A stretch of 5,752 nucleotides of DNA from Methanospirillum sp. (GCA_028679485.1 JAJRBL010000271.1:1-5752); one strand, 5' to 3'. Counted from the stretch's first letter, positions 1 to 5,433 are shown. Notes: generated by a model from the letters alone, not told the origin. Numbers and translations: made by a program.

Positions 1-484
1 AGGGTGCATCTGCAGGCGTGTAACCCGGACGGGTGATGATGCTCTGCATGTTGGTCTCAACGACAAAGTTTCCGTAGTTGCCTACCGGAATAGCCTTTCC
101 GGTTACATCTTCATCGACAGATCCGTCCCAGATCTTAAGGTTAAGGGATGGTTCCTTGATGTTGAAGGCAAGTGAGCCCTTTACGCTGCCATTCCACTGA
201 TACCAGTTGCCGGTCTTGCCGACGAAGATATCAGGGGAGACATAGAAAGACTGTGCATTGGTGACCTGCTGGATATCTGCAGGCTGCTCAGTCTCGGTGT
301 TGGTGCCCGGCTGCCACCATGCAATCTGGCTGGCTCCTCCGGTCGCTGCTGAAACATCAAGTCCCTTCTCACCAAGGAAGATCTCTCCTCCGGCGGGAAT
401 TTTGTTGATTGATGCTGCAGCGGGGAGTGTCAGGACTGCAAGTGCAACGAGCACCATCATGACAACTGCAAATCGTGCGTTCAT
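1..484 (-). CDS. Secreted S-layer-like protein (DUF3821-type N-terminus), 5' part only
   Basis: Only the first 161 codons are present; the gene runs off the left edge. The start is the ATG at 484-482, preceded by a strong ribosome binding site (GGAGGA, 496-491) six bases upstream. An ATG at 489-487 is followed at once by TAA and is not the start. Residues 1-24 form a classic Sec signal peptide: N-terminal Arg, a Val/Met/Leu-rich core (about 5-20), then PAAAS with likely cleavage near residue 24. The mature start (INKIPAGGEIFLGEKGLD, 26-43), the FYVSPDIFVGKTGNWYQW stretch and the later NLKIWDG segment resemble the DUF3821 domain of large surface proteins in Methanomicrobiales. Its role is inferred to be structural, on the outer face of the cell. 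It is transcribed away from everything else in the window and has its own promoter. Export is near certain; the exact family name rests on recall of similar proteins, and the downstream domains are not visible. Confidence 0.8.
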   Translation of the reverse strand, partial: MNARFAVVMMVLVALAVLTLPAAASINKIPAGGEIFLGEKGLDVSAATGGASQIAWWQPGTNTETEQPADIQQVTNAQSFYVSPDIFVGKTGNWYQWNGSVKGSLAFNIKEPSLNLKIWDGSVDEDVTGKAIPVGNYGNFVVETNMQSIITRPGYTPADAP

Positions 485-490
485 TACATG

Positions 491-496
491 TCCTCC
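491..496 (-). promoter_or_regulatory. Strong ribosome binding site of the S-layer-like gene
   Basis: GGAGGA on the minus strand lies six bases before the ATG at 484. It fixes the start codon over the immediately preceding ATG-TAA pair at 489-484. Confidence 0.8.
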
Positions 497-509
497 GAAC
501 AAACGTTCG
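496..509 (-). promoter_or_regulatory. Small hairpin abutting the Shine-Dalgarno in the S-layer leader
   Basis: CGAAC (496-500) and GTTCG (505-509) form a perfect 5-bp stem with a 4-base loop. In the minus-strand mRNA the hairpin ends on the first G of the GGAGGA ribosome binding site. A second 5-bp inverted repeat (GGTGA/TCACC, 543-556) lies further upstream. Possible roles are mRNA stabilisation or tuning of ribosome access. The structure is read directly from the sequence; the function is conjecture, since 5-bp stems also arise by chance. Confidence 0.35.
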
Positions 510-610
510 TCTACAATCGTCCGCCGATCAGTCATTGTTATTGGTGACTGTTCACCGGATCTCATGTATATACTCCGAGAAATCGAAGTATGGATAGATA
601 TTTGTGAAAA

Positions 611-630
611 GCTATTATATCCTTTTTGGT
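611..630 (-). promoter_or_regulatory. Candidate BRE/TATA promoter of the S-layer-like gene
   Basis: On the minus strand, an A-rich BRE-like element (ACCAAAAAGG, 630-621) runs directly into ATATAATA (620-613). Transcription would start near 590, giving a leader of roughly 105 nt. A second TATA-like palindrome, GTATATAC at 566-573, would give a leader of about 60 nt but has a poorer BRE. Which one is used cannot be told from sequence. Confidence 0.4.
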
Positions 631-803
631 ATTACCCCCCTAAAAAATGGGGAGATGAGTCTTTGATTTTTTATTTTAACGATAAATGAGGAGTTTGGAT
701 CAGCTTCAGATCGGATATGCAGAAGAATATTATAGCAGGTACGAAAAAAACCGCCCTCTCGCGCAATGTATTCATGAAAATGGGGAAGAAGAAACCGGTA
801 TAG

Positions 804-810
804 AAAAAAA
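804..810 (-). terminator. Possible T-tract terminator of the permease-nop5-flpA unit
   Basis: Read on the minus strand this is a run of seven T, the kind of U-rich stretch at which archaeal RNA polymerase stops. It is the first long T tract downstream of flpA, but lies about 125 bases beyond the stop codon and past the antisense strand of tRNA-Gln. The same bases serve as the A-rich part of the tRNA promoter, so its use as a terminator is uncertain. Confidence 0.25.
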
Positions 811-818
811 TTTAAGTA
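811..818 (+). promoter_or_regulatory. TATA box of tRNA-Gln
   Basis: TTTAAGTA is preceded by an A-rich BRE-like run (GAAAAAAA, 803-810). The box lies 36 bases before the first tRNA base, so transcription should begin near 838-842 with a short leader, as is normal for archaeal tRNA genes. Confidence 0.65.
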
Positions 819-846
819 CCAATGGGGGTAACATATAGAGGCACGC

Positions 847-919
847 AGCCCGATAGTGTAGAGGTCAATCATACAAGGCTCTGGACCTTGTGACAGCAGT
901 TCGAATCTGCTTCGGGCTA
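847..919 (+). tRNA. tRNA-Gln (anticodon CUG)
   Basis: A 73-nt cloverleaf. The acceptor stem AGCCCGA (847-853) pairs fully with TCGGGCT (912-918), and the discriminator base is A919. The D arm spans about 856-872. The anticodon stem CAAGG/CCTTG (874-878/886-890) closes the loop CTCTGGA, with anticodon CTG at 881-883. The T stem AGCAG/CTGCT encloses TTCGAAT (900-906). The variable region is four bases. There is no intron, and no encoded CCA (CTG follows), so CCA would be added after transcription. It decodes CAG; archaea usually charge it by first making Glu-tRNA-Gln and then amidating it. A short T4 stretch at 924-927 may help termination. Its 3' end is only 14 bp from the stop codon of the convergent flpA. 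Confidence 0.95.
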
Positions 920-933
920 CTGATTTTATTCGT

Positions 934-1533
934 TTACCGGTTCCATATCCCGAGAATTGCCACATGTCCGCCATGGTATTTTTCAAGAGATACGGTTGTT
1001 ATTTCACATAATCCGGCATCTTTAAGTTTTGATACTGCCCTGCTGCAGATATCGTCCTGGTTTTTTGAAACAGATATGGAGAACATCTTCAGGAACAGTA
1101 TCAGCATTCCACCAGGTTTCAGAAAGATCATGTTGGATATCGCAATCTCCGGCTGATCAGGCTGTGCAATATCCTGAATGACTATATCGACCTTTTCAAC
1201 GAAGGCATGGTAGCGTTCCGGGTGCCTGGCATCCTCGAAAAGCGGAATAATATTTCTTCTCTCCTGAGAGAGGCGGATCAAACTCTGCATGGGCCGGCGG
1301 GAAAACTCTACGGCATACACAACTTCAGCATAATCCGCTACAAATGAAACGGTTGTCCCGGCTGCTGCACCCAGGTACAGAACACGGGCATTATCGATGG
1401 GGGGATCCGCATCAAGATAACTGAGAGCGGCTAGTTTGCTTCGTTCCGGCGGCCAGACCCGTAGCCCGTTATGGAGTCGATCGCCCCGGCGGATTTTACC
1501 GGGAGACAGGAGTCTTCCATCCTGCCAGATCAC
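934..1533 (-). CDS. flpA: Fibrillarin-like rRNA/tRNA 2'-O-methyltransferase
   Basis: A 199-residue SAM-dependent methyltransferase, the catalytic subunit of archaeal C/D-box RNPs, which methylates ribose 2'-OH groups on rRNA and tRNA as directed by guide RNA. Motif I is VLYLGAAAGTTVS (51-63), followed by VYAVEFSRRP (72-81) and the family signature QDIAQPDQ (120-127). By alignment from memory, the conserved K-D-K-H tetrad is present as K33 (in RSKLAAL), D121, K149 and H190. The N-terminus is short: it opens directly at the DGRLLSPG strand, lacking about 20-30 residues found in most archaeal homologues. The start is GTG at 1533, with GGAGG just upstream inside the end of nop5. The start overlaps the nop5 stop as GTGA, so translation is probably coupled. 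It is the last gene of the minus-strand unit. Confidence 0.95.
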   Translation of the reverse strand: MIWQDGRLLSPGKIRRGDRLHNGLRVWPPERSKLAALSYLDADPPIDNARVLYLGAAAGTTVSFVADYAEVVYAVEFSRRPMQSLIRLSQERRNIIPLFEDARHPERYHAFVEKVDIVIQDIAQPDQPEIAISNMIFLKPGGMLILFLKMFSISVSKNQDDICSRAVSKLKDAGLCEITTVSLEKYHGGHVAILGIWNR

Positions 1534-2384
1534 TTCTCTCCTCCTGCCCGGCTGATCCTTTCCCCGGCCTTTCTGATAAACTCATCATCCCGGCTCACCC
1601 TGAAGAAATCTATCCTGGCAGCGATACTGAGCTGGCAGGCGACGACCCGGCTCACCCGTCCCCTGACCTTTCTTCCGGAGTTATGAATGCCCTTGAATTC
1701 ATAGATCAACCCATGTTTTGGCGGTTTTGTCCCGGACACAAGATGGGAAAAAAGTGAAGGTCCTGCACCAAGAACCTGAAGAGAGGTTGAAGACATAGAG
1801 GCCAGGTGTTTTTTGCTGCCTGCTGTAGACAAAAGGCGCGATGCAACCAGGGGACCACACAGGGCACTCATGTTGGGGATCGTCTCTTCTGCCTTTTGCC
1901 GGATAAAAACTGCAAGATGTGTTCTTGACTCGCGTAGCCTCATAAGATCACGGGAAACGGCATGAAGCGGATGATCACGGGAAACGGCAAAATTCTGGAC
2001 TATTCCCCAGATATTCCGTTTCGAATCAGTCAGCCCGGAGGGGGAGAGGGCGAGATAATAATCCTCTATCTTTTCATTCATCCGGGATATCGTTCGATCG
2101 GTCTCTTCAAGGATACGGACCAGGTGGATGAGTTCCATCTCATTCTTATCGCCTGAATCCTCCAGATCCCTGACGACCATCCCGATAGTAACCCGGTTCA
2201 GGACAGATATATAGGTAGCACGATCAACAAAAAAACCGGTCATGGCCGCTTCCTTACATTCATACAGGGCAGCCAGGGTCCCGTCGTCCCGGTGAGAGCG
2301 AAGGGCCTCTACCAGTGGCTGAAACTGAAGAGAACCGGTATCGACGGTTCTGTTATCCGTACTGCAGAGATCATACCAGAACAT
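1530..2384 (-). CDS. nop5: Nop5/Nop56-like C/D-box RNP scaffold protein
   Basis: A 284-residue protein that bridges guide RNA with L7Ae on one side and fibrillarin on the other. The C-terminal Nop domain (about 169-262) is clear: IPNMSALCGPLVASRLL, the near-invariant QVLGAGPSLFSHL (203-215) and GTKPPKHGLIY (218-228), ending in IAARIDFF. A long helical stretch (about 80-165) fits the coiled coil that dimerises Nop5. The N-terminal fibrillarin-binding part (about 1-75) is short and divergent, and the basic C-terminal tail of many homologues is absent; archaeal Nop5 is usually well over 330 residues. The start chosen is ATG at 2384, with GAGGGAGA upstream. A TTG at 2414 would add ten residues and overlap the permease gene, so it is less likely. 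The upstream permease stop codon sits in the ribosome binding site, and flpA overlaps the 3' end. Confidence 0.95.
   Translation of the reverse strand: MFWYDLCSTDNRTVDTGSLQFQPLVEALRSHRDDGTLAALYECKEAAMTGFFVDRATYISVLNRVTIGMVVRDLEDSGDKNEMELIHLVRILEETDRTISRMNEKIEDYYLALSPSGLTDSKRNIWGIVQNFAVSRDHPLHAVSRDLMRLRESRTHLAVFIRQKAEETIPNMSALCGPLVASRLLSTAGSKKHLASMSSTSLQVLGAGPSLFSHLVSGTKPPKHGLIYEFKGIHNSGRKVRGRVSRVVACQLSIAARIDFFRVSRDDEFIRKAGERISRAGGEK
1946..1989. repeat. 17-bp direct repeat inside nop5 (27-bp period)
   Basis: The 17-mer GATCACGGGAAACGGCA occurs at 1946-1962 and again at 1973-1989. The 27-bp spacing is nine codons, so the frame is kept. In Nop5 it encodes AVSRD twice (133-137 and 142-146), giving AVSRDHPLH followed by AVSRDLMRL in the coiled-coil part. 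It looks like a recent short in-frame tandem duplication or conversion. Confidence 0.75.
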
Positions 2385-2388
2385 TATA

Positions 2389-2396
2389 TCTCCCTC
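2389..2396 (-). promoter_or_regulatory. nop5 ribosome binding site overlapping the permease stop
   Basis: On the minus strand GAGGGAGA precedes the nop5 ATG (2384) by four bases. Its first bases are part of the TGA stop (2397-2395) of the permease gene. This supports the ATG at 2384 as start and suggests translational coupling of the two genes. Confidence 0.7.
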
Positions 2397-3606
2397 AAAA
2401 AACTCCGACTCCAAATGAATAGAGTATGACAGGCACGGTTACCGCCCCCATACAGGATACCCGCGAGATATCCAGTAATCCAGGTACAAATCCTATGGCA
2501 GTAGAGAGCATGAGGATGACAAGGCCGAACGGACCGGTCATAATCCCGCATACCAGTACCAGAAAGACAGCAACGCAGGTATTAAGGTTCGAACTGTTGA
2601 GTCCGGATAACCGGGGGGCTATTCCTGCACACAGGATAGTAACGATATATGCACAAAAGGCAGTGATGGCAGCCAGGGTTATGAGAATAAATACCGAAGG
2701 GGTTTCAAAAGCGGAAAATACCGCCATCACACCATTCCTCGTCCTTCCAATGGCGATGAAGACCGCTATCCCGAGGACAGCATTTGCCGTCGTGGAAGCA
2801 GCAGATGCAACAAGATACCCTCTCCTCTCTTTGTCATAGGGAATGAGCCCTGTAATCAGGGCATTGGCTGATGCAGTGGAAAGCCCGGGAAGCCAGCCGA
2901 CAACGAACCCCGCTATTGTCCCGGGAATTGCCGACCTGATGCAGGATGCCTGGGAGATTCCGATTCCGGAGAAGTGCTGCCTTGGAATTGCACCTCCAGA
3001 TGATGTAAGCAGAACCGGCAGTCCAAAAAGACCCATGAGCAATGGCATAAGAACACTCCCGAAACTTCCCGGGTTCCATGAGAGATAATCATATCTGAAT
3101 GCAAAAATACCAACCAGGCCGGAAACCAGGAGTATACCCAGCATCCATCCGGGAGTCTCATTCCTCACTATCACGAGACCCATGATAAGAACCAGCAATA
3201 CCCCGGTAAACAAGTCAACCGGGTTCTCCAGAACCGGTAGTACCCATAATGCCGCAAGGGCAAGGGGAATCGAAAAAATTACTCCCCAAAGACTTCCAAG
3301 GGCAGAGACACGTACCGCCTCCTCGCCTTTCCCTTCGAGTGTCAGGGCATGGGCAGGGAGGGTCATCAGGCTGGTTCCCTCTGCGGGTACTCCGAGGAAT
3401 GCCGCAGGAATGAGTTCCAGAAATGAATGGGTAATGAGCGTTCCGATTAATAATGCAGCCATCCCTTCCGGTCCGAAAACAGGGAGCAACAGGGGTAAAA
3501 AACCAAGAATTAATGCTGCAATCGTATTTGCATGAATTCCCGGGGTTAAACCGCTTGCCGTGCCACATGCGATCCCTCCCATTAAACCCGCCAAAACAGG
3601 AATCAT
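2395..3606 (-). CDS. TctA/DUF112-family integral membrane permease
   Basis: A 403-residue, very hydrophobic protein with roughly ten or more membrane segments. It matches the TctA (DUF112) family, whose bacterial members are the large membrane subunit of tripartite tricarboxylate transporters. Two related glycine-proline motifs, SGLTPGIHANTIAAL (18-32) and VGWLPGLSTASANAL (236-250), mark the family's internal duplication; a third PG (GFVPG, 372-376) lies near the C-terminus. Neither the small membrane subunit (TctB) nor a solute-binding protein (TctC) is encoded beside it, so it may work alone or with partners elsewhere, and its substrate is unknown. The ATG at 3606 lacks a good ribosome binding site; a short leader of about ten bases from a TATA-like element near 3638-3648 is plausible. 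It is the first gene of the unit ending in nop5 and flpA. Family confidence is high, transport role moderate. Confidence 0.85.
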   Translation of the reverse strand: MIPVLAGLMGGIACGTASGLTPGIHANTIAALILGFLPLLLPVFGPEGMAALLIGTLITHSFLELIPAAFLGVPAEGTSLMTLPAHALTLEGKGEEAVRVSALGSLWGVIFSIPLALAALWVLPVLENPVDLFTGVLLVLIMGLVIVRNETPGWMLGILLVSGLVGIFAFRYDYLSWNPGSFGSVLMPLLMGLFGLPVLLTSSGGAIPRQHFSGIGISQASCIRSAIPGTIAGFVVGWLPGLSTASANALITGLIPYDKERRGYLVASAASTTANAVLGIAVFIAIGRTRNGVMAVFSAFETPSVFILITLAAITAFCAYIVTILCAGIAPRLSGLNSSNLNTCVAVFLVLVCGIMTGPFGLVILMLSTAIGFVPGLLDISRVSCMGAVTVPVILYSFGVGVF

Positions 3607-3684
3607 CTGGTTCTCATGGATTTAAGTGTAAGGAATGCATAAAATATCCGCATTAGTTCTGGTGAAAAGGGCAAGGGGGATGAT
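3607..3684. promoter_or_regulatory. Divergent promoter region of the permease-nop5-flpA and hemD-cbf5 units
   Basis: These 78 bp must hold promoters for both directions. The plus-strand candidate TTTAAGTG (3621-3628) closely resembles the tRNA-Gln TATA box and would start near 3650. A second AT-rich element, ATAAAATATCC (3639-3649), can be read as a TATA box on either strand: rightward starting near 3668, or leftward starting near 3617, about ten bases before the permease ATG. The leftward box lies to the right of the TTTAAGTG box, so the two promoters interlock. An AGGGGGA ribosome binding site (3674-3680) precedes hemD. Confidence 0.5.
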
Positions 3685-4380
3685 ATGCGAATAGCAATTA
3701 CTCGTCTGGCAGGAAAGGATGAAGATGACAGTGACCGGTGCGCACGCAAGGGGCATGAATGCTTCACGATCTCTCCACTCCGCGGTGAAATAAACCAGGA
3801 CCAGATCGATCTCTTTGTACAGGATGTCAGAAAAGGAGCCTTTGACTGTATCTTCTTCTCCAGTGCCCTGCCGGCGAGGCAGATCGGGCCATACCTTCGT
3901 GATATACCGGTACCCCGGGTAGTGGCGATAGGTCCGCAGACGGCAAAAGCACTGCGGGAATCCGGGGTTATCTGTGAAGTACTCCGTGAATTTTATTCCC
4001 GGGCATTTGTTCCTTTCCTTGGGGAATGGATCGCAGGGAAGAGGATAGGCATTCCCCGGTCAGATGCCCCGAACCAGAAACTCCTCACGGCGATAGAGGA
4101 AGCAGGCGGAATACCCCTGGAATACCAGATTTATTCACTTATTGCCACGTACGAGCTGCTTGATCTCTCATCCGCCGAGGCTATCCTGTTCACCAGTGCC
4201 CTTTCCTTCAAATCTGCAGTATGGACACGAAGAGAGGATGCTATCCTCGTCGCAATCGGTGAAGTCACCGCCGGGGCGATGGAGGAGGCCGGTCTTCCGC
4301 CTGATGTTACCGGGGACGGATCCCTGGAAGGAACACTTGATGAACTGAACCTATTTCTGCTCATGAACCCTGGGGGATAA
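3685..4380 (+). CDS. hemD: Uroporphyrinogen-III synthase
   Basis: A 231-residue cytosolic enzyme that closes and rearranges hydroxymethylbilane to uroporphyrinogen III, the branch point to cobamides, coenzyme F430 and siroheme in methanogens. The family is poorly conserved, but the pattern of two similar alpha/beta domains is clear: IFFSSALPARQIG (56-68) with VVAIGPQTAKALRESG (79-94), then IPRSDAPNQKLLTAIEEAG (123-141), and again AILFTSALSFKSAVW (166-180) with LVAIGEVTAGAMEEAGL (188-204). The closing DGSLEGTLDEL (211-221) is typical of the C-terminus, and the length is as expected. The start is ATG at 3685 with AGGGGGA upstream. No other tetrapyrrole gene is in view. The stop overlaps the cbf5 start by one base (TAATG), so it heads a two-gene unit with cbf5. 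Confidence 0.9.
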   Translation: MRIAITRLAGKDEDDSDRCARKGHECFTISPLRGEINQDQIDLFVQDVRKGAFDCIFFSSALPARQIGPYLRDIPVPRVVAIGPQTAKALRESGVICEVLREFYSRAFVPFLGEWIAGKRIGIPRSDAPNQKLLTAIEEAGGIPLEYQIYSLIATYELLDLSSAEAILFTSALSFKSAVWTRREDAILVAIGEVTAGAMEEAGLPPDVTGDGSLEGTLDELNLFLLMNPGG

Positions 4381-5312
4381 TGGAAATTACGGCATCCCCA
4401 CTCCGGATTCCTTGTTTCAGTTCAGGATCGATACTTATTATCGATAAACCCCGTGGCCCTTCAAGTCACCAGGTTGCCGCCTGGGTCCGGGAGATGCTGG
4501 GGATATCATCGGTTGGTCATACCGGGACGCTGGATCCCCCTGTTTCAGGGGTACTTGTCATTCTCATGGGGAGAGCAGTGCGTCTCACCACTATCCTTCA
4601 CCAGGATAACAAGGAGTACATCGCCCTTCTGAGGCTTCACGGTGATGTCTCTGATGAGAACCTCAAAGAGGTGGTCACCCAGTTTACCGGCAGGATCTAC
4701 CAGCGGCCACCCCGGAGAAGTGCAGTAAAACGCGCTCTTCGTATCAGGGAGATACACGAACTGGATCTGCTGGACCGGGACGGACGTCTCGTTCTTCTCA
4801 GGGTAAAATGTGATTCAGGGACGTACATCAGGTCTCTCTGTCATCATATCGGCATGGCCTGCGGTGTTGGCGGACATATGGCAGAACTCCGGAGGACTCG
4901 TTCAGGCCCGTTTGCAGAAAAGGACTGCTATAGCCTTCATACCTTACGGGATGCGGTTGAAAAAGCAAGAAGCGGGGATGACACTGAATTGCAGAGTATG
5001 ATACGAACCCCCCTTGAGGCAGTCTCTGATATGCCAAGGGTCTGGATCAAGGAGTCTGCAGTGGATGCCCTGTGCCACGGCGCAAGACTCTCATCCAGAG
5101 GAATTATCAGCCATGATTCCTTCCAGATGGAGGATCTCGTGGTGGTTATGGCAGGAGATGACCTCATCTGTATCGGAGAAGCCCTCATGAGTGCTTCACG
5201 GGTTATTCCCGGAGATAAAGGGCTTGCAGTAGCTCCCCGCCTGGTTTTCCAGGATCCCGGGGTTTACCCGGCATTCTGGAAGGACCATAAGAAGAAAACA
5301 GGAAACGCTTAA
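4380..5312 (+). CDS. cbf5: Cbf5, H/ACA RNP pseudouridine synthase (archaeal TruB family)
   Basis: A 310-residue archaeal Cbf5/dyskerin homologue, which isomerises uridine to pseudouridine in rRNA with H/ACA guide RNA, Nop10, Gar1 and L7Ae, and can also act on tRNA position 55. The catalytic domain starts at ILIIDKPRGPSSHQV (18-32). The active-site Asp is D52 in GHTGTLDPPVSG (46-57). Further hallmarks are KEYIALLRLHGD (78-89), the QRPPRRSAVKR loop (108-118), GTYIRSLCHHIG (147-158) and HMAELRRTRSGPF (166-178). A C-terminal PUA domain (about 220-297) opens with VWIKESAVDALCHGARL and binds the ACA/CCA end of RNA. The length is slightly short of the usual 320-340 residues. The ATG at 4380 shares its A with the hemD stop, with GGGGG just upstream. 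A tRNA-Ser gene begins 37 bases after the stop. Confidence 0.97.
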   Translation: MEITASPLRIPCFSSGSILIIDKPRGPSSHQVAAWVREMLGISSVGHTGTLDPPVSGVLVILMGRAVRLTTILHQDNKEYIALLRLHGDVSDENLKEVVTQFTGRIYQRPPRRSAVKRALRIREIHELDLLDRDGRLVLLRVKCDSGTYIRSLCHHIGMACGVGGHMAELRRTRSGPFAEKDCYSLHTLRDAVEKARSGDDTELQSMIRTPLEAVSDMPRVWIKESAVDALCHGARLSSRGIISHDSFQMEDLVVVMAGDDLICIGEALMSASRVIPGDKGLAVAPRLVFQDPGVYPAFWKDHKKKTGNA

Positions 5313-5315
5313 AAG
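5308..5315 (+). promoter_or_regulatory. Candidate TATA box of tRNA-Ser, overlapping the cbf5 stop
   Basis: CTTAAAAG, preceded by an A-rich stretch (GAAGAAAACAGGAAAC), lies about 40 bases before the tRNA and includes the TAA stop of cbf5 (5310-5312). Transcription would start near 5338. The spacing is slightly longer than for tRNA-Gln. Read-through from cbf5 is an alternative. Confidence 0.4.
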
Positions 5316-5349
5316 AATTGACCTCTAATGTATGAAGGCACCTTATTTT

Positions 5350-5433
5350 GCTGAGGTAGTCTAGTCTGGGAAGGCGCAAGATTGGAAATCTTGTGGGGGT
5401 AACCCCTCGGGAGTTCAAATCTCCCCCTTAGCG
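5350..5433 (+). tRNA. tRNA-Ser (anticodon GGA)
   Basis: An 84-nt class II tRNA. The acceptor stem GCTGAGG (5350-5356) pairs with CCTTAGC (5426-5432), including one G-U pair, and the discriminator is G5433. The anticodon stem CAAGA/TCTTG (5377-5381/5389-5393) encloses TTGGAAA, with anticodon GGA at 5384-5386. The long variable arm has a GGGG-TAA-CCCC hairpin (5396-5406), typical of serine tRNAs. The T stem GGGAG/CTCCC encloses TTCAAAT (5414-5420). No CCA is encoded and there is no intron. It reads UCC and UCU codons. T-rich sequence follows at once. Confidence 0.95.

Larger units (their letters stand above)
485..846. other. AT-rich intergenic region, no gene seen
   Basis: This 362-bp stretch separates the divergently transcribed S-layer-like gene and tRNA-Gln. 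It holds the leader and promoter candidates of the former and the promoter of the latter. Other structure: CCCC-TAAAAAAT-GGGG (637-652), a 4-bp inverted repeat around an A-rich loop, and A-rich runs near 743-749 and 804-810. The stretch between about 690 and 790 shows no convincing ORF, ribosome binding site or RNA fold that I can recognise. The open frames crossing it are also broken by, or antisense to, the tRNA. Confidence 0.6.

Noticed and set aside
181..375. Minus-strand open frame of 64 codons
   Set aside because: It is a shifted frame within the S-layer-like gene, which has the signal peptide, ribosome binding site and recognisable domain.
637..652. CCCC-TAAAAAAT-GGGG inverted repeat as a terminator
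   Set aside because: The stem is only 4 bp with an 8-base loop and no following T tract, and neither flanking gene reads into it as a 3' end.
258..689. Plus-strand open frame of 143 codons
   Set aside because: It is antisense to the start and signal peptide of the S-layer-like gene and ends in AT-rich spacer; no family resemblance.
485..846. Possible C/D-box or H/ACA guide RNA in the intergenic regions
   Set aside because: Because RNP genes are nearby I looked for paired C (RTGATGA) and D (CTGA) boxes and for K-turn hairpins with ACA tails in the spacers; no convincing set was found by eye.
615..986. Minus-strand open frame of 123 codons across the intergenic region
   Set aside because: It runs antisense through the whole tRNA-Gln and into the 3' end of flpA, and its composition looks like translated tRNA and AT-rich spacer.
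2385..2414. TTG start extending Nop5 by ten residues
   Set aside because: The ATG at 2384 has a strong, well-placed ribosome binding site. The TTG lies inside the permease gene and the added residues do not match the family.
2426..3568. Several open frames on both strands over the permease gene
   Set aside because: They are shadows of the TctA-family gene, whose continuous hydrophobic translation and family motifs are clear.
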